Positions 1 to 8,833 of a DNA stretch of 64,000 bases are shown piece by piece; positions within the stretch are counted from its first letter, which is position 1; every line of letters begins with the position of its first letter. Position numbers and translations under genes: made by a program. Source of the stretch: Planctomycetota bacterium (GTDB lineage Bacteria > Planctomycetota > Phycisphaerae > Phycisphaerales > SM1A02); assembly GCA_027622195.1 (NCBI GenBank), contig JAQBZO010000002.1, positions 1 through 64,000 of the forward strand. The letters are read 5' to 3'. The notes below the pieces were generated by a model, which saw nothing but the letters and a program-made list of their open reading frames with translations, was not told the DNA's origin and did not search any database.

Positions 1-39
1 TTCCGTTTTCGCGAACTCCGCAAAACTGCGAGTTCTGAA

Positions 40-1068
40 TCAGAATCCGATCGACTTGTATGGACCTTCTGGAACGATTCCAGGAAGAAGCCGATCACGG
101 AAGTAAATCCAATCGAGTCGAATTGCGCCGTAGGTTGGGTCGCTCAAGTCGGATGGCTGTGCGTAACGATGTCCGAAGAGGTCGAGGTCATCTGGAAGTT
201 CTGGATTCTGAACTGAGTACACCTCGGTCGAACCATCGACATACGAAAACGGAATCGCTGTCGGATCCCACATCGCGGGCCAATCGATCCAACCTTCCCA
301 ACCACCAGCTTGTGGCGTGCCTGGAAAACGGGGATCAATCACCCATCCCTGGTTGTTGTAATTGAAACCGTCGCTGTCGTCTTCGACAATCGAGCAGATC
401 GTGCGCGCAGGTTGGGGAATGCGAGAGATCTTCGTGGTATTCGTCGCGGTCATCGGAACACCATTCACACAGAACCAATCGTCCCACTTGTTCGCCCACT
501 CGTTGCTGTCCTCAGGGACAGTGGCACCGACAAAACTGTTGATCGAGTAACTGCGAATGCGTGCAGTTGGATCGAGAGGGCTTCGATAGACACCGTAGTC
601 GCCGATGTAGTTCCAGAGTTTTCCACCGGAGAGGGCGTTGGCGGTCGGAACTGTGGTGGTGTTGAGTCCATACTCGTACTCAGTTCCGCCCACGACGCCT
701 GCGCCGTACGAAGCGGTCCATGAGTGGTACGTCGTTGCAGCGGTGCTTCCATTATTGATGAGCACCGTGAAGGGACCACCGCAACTTCCAGCGGTTGGAT
801 TCAGTGTGTAATTGAAGTTTCCATCTGGACTCGTTCGATTCGAAGGAATCGCTCCATTGAAGTCCATGCTGTAACTGCTGAACGCCAGGGCGATCTGCCT
901 CTGGTTGTTGAGGTCTCCAGCCATATTCGACATGCGATGAACCTTTTGCGCGGCGACGATCACAAGTCCGGCGAGCAGCGCGATGATTGCCACAACCACC
1001 ATCAGTTCGGTGAGCGAGAATCCGCGCCGATGGGTGGCAATCTTCTCCGTTTTGGAAAACATGATCAT
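40..1068 (-). CDS. Type II secretion/prepilin-type N-terminal cleavage/methylation domain protein
   Basis: ORF with prepilin leader RRGFSLTELMVVVAIIALLAGLVIVA; start chosen at MIMFSKTEK just before the leader (ORF is open to 1122). Confidence 0.85.
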   Translation of the reverse strand: MIMFSKTEKIATHRRGFSLTELMVVVAIIALLAGLVIVAAQKVHRMSNMAGDLNNQRQIALAFSSYSMDFNGAIPSNRTSPDGNFNYTLNPTAGSCGGPFTVLINNGSTAATTYHSWTASYGAGVVGGTEYEYGLNTTTVPTANALSGGKLWNYIGDYGVYRSPLDPTARIRSYSINSFVGATVPEDSNEWANKWDDWFCVNGVPMTATNTTKISRIPQPARTICSIVEDDSDGFNYNNQGWVIDPRFPGTPQAGGWEGWIDWPAMWDPTAIPFSYVDGSTEVYSVQNPELPDDLDLFGHRYAQPSDLSDPTYGAIRLDWIYFRDRLLPGIVPEGPYKSIGF

Positions 1069-1110
1069 GGAATGGTATACGCACAGGAGCGCGAACCGTA
1101 GCATGGAACC

Positions 1111-1566
1111 ATGAAGAATCACCAGAGAAACAGGTCACCTTGGGTCCTTGGGGTTGCATTCCTCGGTCTTGCAATTGCTTGGCCGAGTTCGGTCGCGTTG
1201 GCTCAGTCGGACTCTTCTGGTTTGGTGGTTCCCGAGGTTCCACTCGACAAGATTCCAGAAGCCGAGAGAGAGGCTGCAAAGCACGCTCGAACTGGAAAGT
1301 TCGCTGAATTCAAGAAACTGGCGATCACTCGCGCCGTAGCGGGAATGAAACTTCAAGCATTTCGAAAGTCGCTTCGCGGAAAAGAAATCACAGAGAGTGA
1401 TGAGAAGGAAGTGGCGAAGTTGGCCGATGCTGTCTCGAAGGCATCAGACCGTCTCGATGGCTGGGGCGAGGGAAAAAAATTGACAGCGCAGGACACCGCC
1501 GCGATGGACTACATCAATAGCGAGATCATGCGTGCGATCAAGACTCAGGCGCAAACACAAGGATAA
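1111..1566 (+). CDS. Secreted hypothetical protein
   Basis: 151-aa ORF with signal-peptide-like N-terminus (VLGVAFLGLAIAWPSSVALAQ). Confidence 0.6.
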   Translation: MKNHQRNRSPWVLGVAFLGLAIAWPSSVALAQSDSSGLVVPEVPLDKIPEAEREAAKHARTGKFAEFKKLAITRAVAGMKLQAFRKSLRGKEITESDEKEVAKLADAVSKASDRLDGWGEGKKLTAQDTAAMDYINSEIMRAIKTQAQTQG

Positions 1567-1573
1567 TCCTCAC

Positions 1574-1801
1574 ATGGAATGCAACATCAACCAGCGCGGC
1601 AAGACGGTGCGGATGCTCGTCGGTGTGATCGTGGAGAGCGCGGGGTGGTTCATTCTTGTGCTACGGATTGTCGGCATTGTCTCGGGAACTTGGCCCTGGG
1701 TTGCGGGCGGCATCCTGCTCGCTCTTGGATTGGTCTTGATTCTTGAGGGCGTGTTCGGCTGGTGTGTGATCCGAGCACTCGGACCAGGTGCACCGCAGTA
1801 A
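1574..1801 (+). CDS. DUF2892-like small membrane protein
   Basis: MECNINQRGKTVRMLVGVIVESAGWFILVLRIVGIVSG..., short two-TM protein resembling DUF2892. Confidence 0.6.
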   Translation: MECNINQRGKTVRMLVGVIVESAGWFILVLRIVGIVSGTWPWVAGGILLALGLVLILEGVFGWCVIRALGPGAPQ

Positions 1802-1824
1802 CGCAGTAACGCAGAGTACAGAGC

Positions 1825-3768
1825 ATGGGATGTTGCGGGACATATGAACGAGTGAAAGATCAGCAGGCTGGTTTCTGGCGCTCGGTGTTTCGCGACCGCG
1901 ACCTGATGAGTGCTCTCTTCAGCGGGATCCTTCTCGCGATTGGATTCGTGGGCGAGTCGGTCGCGGGTCCATCCCCCCTCTTGACAGGAATCTTTGTGGC
2001 GAGCGCGCTCGTGGGCGGTTGGCATGCTGTGCTCACTGCAACGAAGCAGTTGCTGCAGTTTGAATTCAACGTCGATCTCTTGATGGTGGTCGCTGCGATT
2101 GGCGCGAGTGCAATCGGTCATGTGGACGAGGGAGCAATGCTGCTCTTTCTCTTCGCGCTGGGACATGGACTCGAAGGATTCGCCGCGGACCGTGCGCGAC
2201 ATGCAATCGATGCGCTTGGCACACTGACCCCGCGCACAGCGAGTCGGATTCTCGGTGGAGGAGATGTTGAGTCAATTCCTGTTGAAGCGATTCGTGTTGG
2301 AGATCGCGTGCGCGTGGTCGCCGGCGAGCGTTTGCCGATGGACGGAACAGTCGAGTCTGGTGATTCGGCAGTCGATCAGGCTCCGATCACAGGAGAAAGC
2401 ATTCCAGTCTCGAAGCATGCGGGTTCGCCGGTCTTCGCTGGAACGCTGAATGGTGATGGCGTGCTCATCGTGGTGACGACACGGTTAGCCTCTGAGTCAA
2501 CAATGGCGCGCATGGTGCGACTCGTCGAAGAGTCGAGCACAAACAAGGGCCGAGTGCAGCGCGTCGCAGAACGATTCACCAGAATCTATACGCCCATCAT
2601 CTTGGTTGCTGTTCCGGTTCTGATCGGCGCGTTGGTTTCGTCTGGGTTTTCATTCTCGGATGCATTTACCCGTGCGATGGCGGTATTGGTCGGTGCGTCG
2701 CCGTGCGCCTTGGCGATTTCAACACCAAGCGCGGTCTTGAGTGGCATCGCGCGCGCTGCTCGCGCGGGGGTTCTCATCAAGGGCGGCGCGTTCCTCGAAG
2801 CATTGGGGCACATTGATGTCATCGCCTTCGACAAGACTGGCACATTGACCGCGGGGCGTCCTGAGCTCTCGATGATTGTGACTGCAGCAAACACCGATGA
2901 AGAGCGGGTGATTCGATTGGCTGCCGCGCTGAGCGATCAAAGTTCACACCCGCTCGCACGGGCGGTCGTCGAGAGCTCGAAGAAACGTGGTGTTCCTCTC
3001 ATCCGCGCGGTGGATGTACGCACATTGAGTGGGAAGGGTGTTGTTGGAACAGTCGATGGGGAACGCGCTGCGATTCTCTCTCCTCGCGCCGCGGGAATGG
3101 GAACTTTTCCCTCGATTCCACCAGAGATGGCGGCGCGTATTGCATCACTCGAATCAGATGCCTACACCGTTTCAGTTGTAGTCGGCGGAGACTCGATCAT
3201 TGGAGCCATCGCGTTTCGTGATCCTCCGCGCGAGGGAGTCGCTGAAGTCATGCAAGAGTTGGCTCGGTGCGGTGTGAAGCGAACGATCATGCTGACGGGC
3301 GATAATGCGGCGGTCGCGGCATCGATCGGTCGCGCTGTCGGGGTGAGCGACATTGAGTCGAATCTGATGCCAGAGCAGAAAATTGACGCGGTGAGATCAC
3401 TCCTGAAAACTTCGCGCGGTGTTGCGATGGTTGGTGACGGAGTAAATGATGCCCCCGCTCTTGCCGCGGCAACCGTTGGCATCGCGATGGGCGCGGGAGG
3501 CACCGACGTTGCGCTCGAGGCGGCCGACGTCGCGTTGATGGCGGATGATCTTCGCAAGTTGCCCTTCGCACTTCGCCTCAGCCAAGCGGCGCGTGTGATC
3601 GTCGCTCAGAACGTCGCGATCTCACTCGGGGTGGTGTTCATGCTCGTCATCGGTGCATCGCTCGGTTGGATCGGACTGAGTGTCGCCGTCGTGCTGCACG
3701 AAGGAAGCACGGTGGTCGTTGCCTTCAACGGACTTCGGCTTCTCACCTTTCCAGACGATCAGTCCTGA
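1825..3768 (+). CDS. Heavy-metal translocating P-type ATPase (P1B, SPC-type)
   Basis: DKTGTLT phosphorylation motif, TGES, GDGVNDAPAL, TM motif ASPCALAISTPSAV and C-terminal HEGSTVVVAFNGLRLL. Confidence 0.93.
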   Translation: MGCCGTYERVKDQQAGFWRSVFRDRDLMSALFSGILLAIGFVGESVAGPSPLLTGIFVASALVGGWHAVLTATKQLLQFEFNVDLLMVVAAIGASAIGHVDEGAMLLFLFALGHGLEGFAADRARHAIDALGTLTPRTASRILGGGDVESIPVEAIRVGDRVRVVAGERLPMDGTVESGDSAVDQAPITGESIPVSKHAGSPVFAGTLNGDGVLIVVTTRLASESTMARMVRLVEESSTNKGRVQRVAERFTRIYTPIILVAVPVLIGALVSSGFSFSDAFTRAMAVLVGASPCALAISTPSAVLSGIARAARAGVLIKGGAFLEALGHIDVIAFDKTGTLTAGRPELSMIVTAANTDEERVIRLAAALSDQSSHPLARAVVESSKKRGVPLIRAVDVRTLSGKGVVGTVDGERAAILSPRAAGMGTFPSIPPEMAARIASLESDAYTVSVVVGGDSIIGAIAFRDPPREGVAEVMQELARCGVKRTIMLTGDNAAVAASIGRAVGVSDIESNLMPEQKIDAVRSLLKTSRGVAMVGDGVNDAPALAAATVGIAMGAGGTDVALEAADVALMADDLRKLPFALRLSQAARVIVAQNVAISLGVVFMLVIGASLGWIGLSVAVVLHEGSTVVVAFNGLRLLTFPDDQS

Positions 3769-5093
3769 GTTGGATTCTCTGCGCGCGGAATCGAGTGTCC
3801 GTGCGGATCAGTCGTCGAGGCGGCCTCATCGGCAAGTCGGATGGCGAGCTCAGGAGTCGTGACATGCTCAAGCAATGTCGCCGTCGTGTGCACGTGATCG
3901 GGACGAATGTCCGCTCGCGATGCGAGGAATGATTCCCACAACCGATGCGATCGGATGATTTGGGATGCTGCCACGGCCCCAGTTGGTGTGAGCGCGAGGT
4001 GAATGCCATCGTCGCACGAGACATGGTTCTCAGTTCGCAACATACGCAGCGCACCTCTTGAGGTGCGTCGCCGAAGTGCCGATTGATCCATGAGCGTCAA
4101 GAGCGAGGCGACCTCGAGCGGTGTTTCGCGCTCTCGTGCGCGCCAGAGTTGTGCGAGCGCTTCTTCTCTCGCGATGCGAAGGCGCAGTCGACTTTGTCTT
4201 GCGAGTTTCGGGAGGAGTCCATCCTCGGGGCCAAGAGCGACGCACACCGCGAAGATGGCCCCACTCGCAACGGCGATCGCTCCTGCACTCGACGTATCGG
4301 TTGCTGTCGCACTCACAAGCGGTGGAATGAGAATCGCACTGGCGTGACCGATCACTGCAGCCACTGCACCAAGGAGAGGACCGATCACGAGAATCCATCC
4401 CATGCGATTGGTCAACATCCGCGCAGCAGCTGGAAGTGCGGCAAGTAGTGCGACAACAAGGATGGATCCAACGCTTTCAAATGCTGCGACCGACACCAGT
4501 GCAACGAGTGCGGCGAGGAGCAAGTCCATCACGAGCGGACGCGCACCGATCGCATTCGCAAAGGCGGGATCGAACGCGGCAAGGCGAAGTTCCTTGAAAA
4601 AGAGAAACGATGCCAAGGCGCACGCAACGAGTGTGGTGGTCAGGATGGGTAGTGCGCGTGGGAGATCCATGCCGAACCAATCCACTCGGTCGACTGGTGT
4701 CAGTTCGAGTGCTCCGTACAACACACACGACGGATCGAGATCCACGCGGTCTGCCCCTCGCACGATGAGGACGAGTCCCACGGCAAAGAAGACGGTAAAT
4801 GCAGTGCCGAGCGCAGCTCCTTTGTCGACGCGAAGTGTTCGTTCGAGAAGGACGGCGAGAAGCAAACAGGCCACTCCACTGATCGCCGCTCCAATGAGCA
4901 TCACCATCGGATCGCGAGAACCCGTCATCAGAAATGCGCCCGCGATCCCAGGAAGAACCGCGTGCGTCACCGCATCGCCCGCCATGAGTCGTCCGCGAAC
5001 GAGAAGCCAACTCCCAGGGACCGCGCACGCCGCACCAGCGAGTGCGCCGACGAGGATGATCCACCCATCGACTTCGAATGAGAGTGGTCTCAT
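3759..5093 (-). CDS. ABC-3 family metal ABC transporter permease fused to C-terminal DtxR/MntR-like domain
   Basis: N-terminal ~280 aa hydrophobic ABC-3 permease (GDAVTHAVLPGIAGAF); C-terminal LTPTGAVAASQIIRSHRLWESFLASRADIRPDHVHTTATLLEHV resembles the DtxR metal-binding/dimerisation domain. Confidence 0.9.
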   Translation of the reverse strand: MRPLSFEVDGWIILVGALAGAACAVPGSWLLVRGRLMAGDAVTHAVLPGIAGAFLMTGSRDPMVMLIGAAISGVACLLLAVLLERTLRVDKGAALGTAFTVFFAVGLVLIVRGADRVDLDPSCVLYGALELTPVDRVDWFGMDLPRALPILTTTLVACALASFLFFKELRLAAFDPAFANAIGARPLVMDLLLAALVALVSVAAFESVGSILVVALLAALPAAARMLTNRMGWILVIGPLLGAVAAVIGHASAILIPPLVSATATDTSSAGAIAVASGAIFAVCVALGPEDGLLPKLARQSRLRLRIAREEALAQLWRARERETPLEVASLLTLMDQSALRRRTSRGALRMLRTENHVSCDDGIHLALTPTGAVAASQIIRSHRLWESFLASRADIRPDHVHTTATLLEHVTTPELAIRLADEAASTTDPHGHSIPRAENPTQD

Positions 5094-6424
5094 GTGGATC
5101 CTCGTTCAATAGGATGAATACTTGCTGGCACCGGTCGAGCGGAGAACGATTCTGAGTCGTCTCCATCGAGTTCGATGATCAGTTGCGCGACGAGTGGCTC
5201 TGGGAGAATGTGTTCGATTTGATCGGCATCGCGGTCCACATGGCTCGGAGCGATGTCGGCGAATCGGACGAGATACAGCTCCCAGAGTCGATGGTTCCGA
5301 ACGACTCTCCGCGCTTCGGTGAGACCGCGCGGTGTGAGTTGGATTGCGCCAGCGTGCGAAGTGACGAGCTTCCTTCGTTGGGCGCGGCGAATGAGTCGAT
5401 CGAGTGCGGGACCACTCCATGAACGTCTTTGCATCAGCCTCGCGATCGCGACAGGCGCGTTCGCGTCGCCGCCTCCGACCTCAAAGAGTGCGCGAAGTAA
5501 GTGTTGCGATCGCACACGAGATTCAAGCCTTGCGCGTCGAATCATGCGCCACACGGCTCCTTCTGCGGGACCAAACATCACGGCGAGGGTGAAGAATCCT
5601 GCTGCAACGATGACGCAGAGTGCTCCTGCCGGAAGATCGGGAGCGGCAGCTGATGCAGCAGATCCGACCGCTCCGCTGAGTGCGCCGAGAGACGATGCGA
5701 TGATCAACATCCCACCAGCGCGGGCGGTGCATGCGCGCGCGGCGGCGGCGGGAACAATCAGAAACGCGACGACGACGAGCAGTCCTGCCGCTTGCATGCC
5801 CACGACAATAATGATGCACAGTGACAGCATGAGCAGCGCGTCGAGTCGCTTCACTGGGTATCCAATGCTCATGGCGAAGGATTCGTCGAAGCAGAGAAGT
5901 CTCCACTCCTTGAAGAGCAGGATGCAGAGGATTCCGACGACGACCGCTCCTGCGCAGACAGACCAGAGATCGACTGTTGTCATGCTCGCCACACGACCGA
6001 GGAGCACGCTGGTGAGTCCCGCTTGTGATCCTGTTGGAAGTGATTGCACGATGCTGAGGATCACGACACCGAGCCCGTATCCGCAGCCGAGCACGATGGC
6101 CATGGCTGCGTCATCCTTGAGTCGAGTGTGTCGGCGAATGGCGGACACGAGCCACGCACCGGAGAGTGCGCTGATGGCTGCGCCGACTGCGAGTGCCCAC
6201 ATCACGCGTCCTTCGCCCAGTGCGGCACAGATGAGGAATGCTCCCGCAACACCTGGAAGTGCGGCGTGACTCATGACATCGCCGAGCAGCGCGCGTCTTC
6301 GAAGAAGGACGAATGTACCGACCGCTCCTGCTGCTGCCCCGAGTGCTGACACCGTCGAGAGCACCACTCGCATTGTCCAATCCATCGCCACGATGTCGAT
6401 CCACTCGGTCATAGAGTCAATCAA
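5090..6424 (-). CDS. ABC-3 family metal ABC transporter permease fused to C-terminal DtxR/MntR-like domain
   Basis: GDVMSHAALPGVAGAF permease signature; C-terminal LTPRGLTEARRVVRNHRLWELYLVRFADIAPSHVDRDADQIEHIL resembles DtxR; ATGA overlap with the next permease. Confidence 0.9.
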   Translation of the reverse strand: MIDSMTEWIDIVAMDWTMRVVLSTVSALGAAAGAVGTFVLLRRRALLGDVMSHAALPGVAGAFLICAALGEGRVMWALAVGAAISALSGAWLVSAIRRHTRLKDDAAMAIVLGCGYGLGVVILSIVQSLPTGSQAGLTSVLLGRVASMTTVDLWSVCAGAVVVGILCILLFKEWRLLCFDESFAMSIGYPVKRLDALLMLSLCIIIVVGMQAAGLLVVVAFLIVPAAAARACTARAGGMLIIASSLGALSGAVGSAASAAAPDLPAGALCVIVAAGFFTLAVMFGPAEGAVWRMIRRARLESRVRSQHLLRALFEVGGGDANAPVAIARLMQRRSWSGPALDRLIRRAQRRKLVTSHAGAIQLTPRGLTEARRVVRNHRLWELYLVRFADIAPSHVDRDADQIEHILPEPLVAQLIIELDGDDSESFSARPVPASIHPIERGST

Positions 6425-7242
6425 CTATCTCCGCGACGCGCTGCTGCGCGCAGTGCATCGGCTGCTTCTGAGAGGATGGTGAGTCGTCCACCGTACGTCT
6501 TCGCGAGATTGGCGTTGGTGAGGGTGGTCGGCGTTGGTCCAGCAGCAACCACACGCATGTTGAGGAGCACGCACCAATCGAATGCATGCGCTGCCGTCGC
6601 GAGGTCATGATGGACAGCGATGATGGTTGCTCCGTCTTGACGCAGTTGATGAAGAACTTCGAGGATCACCTGTTCTGTGGCGGCATCCACACTCGCGAAC
6701 GGCTCATCAAGGAGGTACACGCGCGCGCGCTGCATGAGTGCTCGCGCGAGGAAGATGCGTTGTTGTTGTCCTCCAGAAAGTCGGCCGATCTGACGAAGTG
6801 CGAAGGACTCCATTCCCACACGCGCGAGCATGTGCGTTGCCTCATCGATCACTTCGCGAGAGACCGAGCGACACCAACCGAGCCTTGCGTACGCTCCCAT
6901 GGCCACGACATCGACGGCGCGCACGGGGAAGTCCCAGTCCACACTCTCGCGCTGCGGAACATAGCCAATGAGTCGTCGTTGCGATTCGAATGATGCGCCG
7001 TGAACGAGGACACGTCCGCTCGTGGTCGGCACCTGACCGAGAATCGCTTTGAGAAGCGTGCTTTTTCCTGCGCCGTTGGGTCCGATGACTCCAGCGAAAC
7101 TTCCAGTTGGGAAGTCGAGGTCGATGTCCCACAGGACAGGTCGCCCGTCATACGCAACGGTGAGATCGTGAACGCAGATGGCGGCATCGGAGGCGTGCTC
7201 TAATCCAGGGAGAGAACTCTCGGTGCCGTGGATGAGTGTCAT
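6421..7242 (-). CDS. Metal ABC transporter ATP-binding protein
   Basis: Walker A GPNGAGKST, signature LSGGQQQR, Walker B VYLLDEP; MntB/ZnuC-like. Confidence 0.95.
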   Translation of the reverse strand: MTLIHGTESSLPGLEHASDAAICVHDLTVAYDGRPVLWDIDLDFPTGSFAGVIGPNGAGKSTLLKAILGQVPTTSGRVLVHGASFESQRRLIGYVPQRESVDWDFPVRAVDVVAMGAYARLGWCRSVSREVIDEATHMLARVGMESFALRQIGRLSGGQQQRIFLARALMQRARVYLLDEPFASVDAATEQVILEVLHQLRQDGATIIAVHHDLATAAHAFDWCVLLNMRVVAAGPTPTTLTNANLAKTYGGRLTILSEAADALRAAARRGDS

Positions 7243-8306
7243 GTCGATGACTCCGTAGACGCCGCAAGCGCACCGAGTCGACCATAGGGATGCACTTCAC
7301 CGCCGAGTGCGGAGACGATGGTGGTGAGATCGTGATCGATCATTCCAAGATAAGTCCCCTCATACGTTCTTGCCGGACCGAGACTATCTGAAAAGAGTGT
7401 GCCTCCGAGTGTGACGGTATGTCCGCGCGCTGCCGCGCCCTCGATGAGTGCGGTGACACTCTTGTTCGCGACGCTTGATTCGGCAAAGACCGCTGGGATC
7501 GAACGCTCGACGATGAGATCGACGAGGCGTCGCACGTCGGCGAGTCCAGCTTCAGACTCGGTGCTTACACCTTGAATGCCGTGCACTTCAAATCCGAATG
7601 CGCGGCCGAAGTAGCGAAATGCATCGTGTGATGTAATGATCACGCGTCGCTCTTTCGGGATGGATGCGGCGCGCTCGATTCCCCACACTCGAAGCGCGGC
7701 GAGTTCGCGTTGATAGAGTTCGGCTTGCGCGAAGACAAGTGCTTGAATCTTCGAATCGGTCATCTTCGCTGCATTGATGATCTCAGCCGATGCGAAGGTC
7801 GCGCACTGCGACCAGATGGCAGGGTCCATCCAAATGTGCGGATCCCACACTGCATGGGTTGCATCTGGATTTTGTTCATGAGCCGAAAAAAGTTCTGACT
7901 TGTTGATGACATCACCAACGGCGATCACAGGAAGTCCTCGGTCGGAGGCGCGGGCGAGCGTCTCGCCCATCTTTCCCTCGAGTCCGAGTCCCACGACAAA
8001 AATGGCGCGCGCGCTCATGATCGCGGCGACATCCGATGCAGTGGGTCGATAGAGATGCGGATCGACGCCCGATCCCATCAGGCTCGACGAGCGAATGCGT
8101 GTGGCTTTCCCGATGTGGGCAATGAGGTCATGAAGGAATGGGGTGGAGCAGATGAATTCACCAGAGAGCGCTCGCGAGGAGGAGGCATCTTGGCAGCCCA
8201 CGGTCATCGGAATCCCAAAGAGGACGGGAAGAGCCGTCGAAGCAAGACCGAGTCCAAGGAGTCCAAGTGTTTTTCTCCGAGAGAGTTCGGTGGATGTTGT
8301 AGGCAT
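7239..8306 (-). CDS. Metal ABC transporter substrate-binding protein (TroA/MntC/ZnuA family)
   Basis: VDPHLYRPTASD, DPHIWMDPAIWSQ motifs, lipoprotein/Tat-like N-terminus; start assigned to MPTTSTELSRR. Confidence 0.92.
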   Translation of the reverse strand: MPTTSTELSRRKTLGLLGLGLASTALPVLFGIPMTVGCQDASSSRALSGEFICSTPFLHDLIAHIGKATRIRSSSLMGSGVDPHLYRPTASDVAAIMSARAIFVVGLGLEGKMGETLARASDRGLPVIAVGDVINKSELFSAHEQNPDATHAVWDPHIWMDPAIWSQCATFASAEIINAAKMTDSKIQALVFAQAELYQRELAALRVWGIERAASIPKERRVIITSHDAFRYFGRAFGFEVHGIQGVSTESEAGLADVRRLVDLIVERSIPAVFAESSVANKSVTALIEGAAARGHTVTLGGTLFSDSLGPARTYEGTYLGMIDHDLTTIVSALGGEVHPYGRLGALAASTESST

Positions 8307-8313
8307 ACCTACA
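8298..8313. promoter_or_regulatory. Candidate MntR operator box 1: TGTAGGCATACCTACA
   Basis: TGTAG-N6-CTACA inverted repeat in the divergent SBP/mntR start region; overlaps the proposed SBP start codon. Confidence 0.6.
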
Positions 8314-8317
8314 AGTA

Positions 8318-8333
8318 TGTAGCATAAACTACA
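8318..8333. promoter_or_regulatory. Candidate MntR operator box 2: TGTAGCATAAACTACA
   Basis: Second TGTAG-N6-CTACA inverted repeat, exactly 20 bp downstream of box 1. Confidence 0.6.
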
Positions 8334-8341
8334 CTTTGTCA

Positions 8342-8833
8342 ATGGCACTTCGAATACCCAAGAACAGATTCGCCAAAACGAGGAGCGATCACCAGACCGA
8401 GCGGGCTGAGGATTACGTGGAAGCGATCGCCACCCTCTCTGCTGGCGGAACCCCCTGCCGAGTCACTCCCCTGGCGAAGGAGTTGGGTGTCTCTCATGTA
8501 ACAGTCATCCAAGCACTCGACCGACTGAGCGAGGATGGACTCGTCTCTCGTTCAGAGCGTGGTCCGATTCGACTGACACGCGAAGGGTCGCTCATGGCAG
8601 AGCGGTCGCGCGATCGGCACGAGTGCGTGCTCAAATTTTTGTTGGCGCTCGGAGTTCCCGAGGTCGATGCGCAGCGCGATGCTGAAGGGATCGAACATCA
8701 TGTGGGTGATGCCACTCTTGCTCAGATGCGACGATGGATTGATCGATCGGCGACTGCGCCATCCACTGCGAGAACCACTCATGCGGCGGCGATTCCAAAG
8801 CGCAAGCCGAGCGACTCGCTACGCAATCGGTAA
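8342..8833 (+). CDS. mntR: MntR/DtxR-family metal-dependent transcriptional regulator
   Basis: EDYVEAIATL and DAEGIEHHV match the MntR ligand positions (D8, E11, E99, E102, H103 of B. subtilis MntR); RHECVLKFL supplies the H77 equivalent. Confidence 0.88.
   Translation: MALRIPKNRFAKTRSDHQTERAEDYVEAIATLSAGGTPCRVTPLAKELGVSHVTVIQALDRLSEDGLVSRSERGPIRLTREGSLMAERSRDRHECVLKFLLALGVPEVDAQRDAEGIEHHVGDATLAQMRRWIDRSATAPSTARTTHAAAIPKRKPSDSLRNR

Noticed and set aside
14-38. Imperfect hairpin (GAACTCCGC/GCGAGTTC) just downstream of the prepilin-like gene
   Set aside because: Contains a bulge and lies at the window edge; possible terminator but not strong enough to annotate.
4402-6269. Long plus-strand ORFs (236 aa and 338 aa) opposite the permease genes
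   Set aside because: Antisense to well-supported permease genes; Ser/Arg/Thr-rich translations with no domain signal, typical of GC-rich antisense frames.
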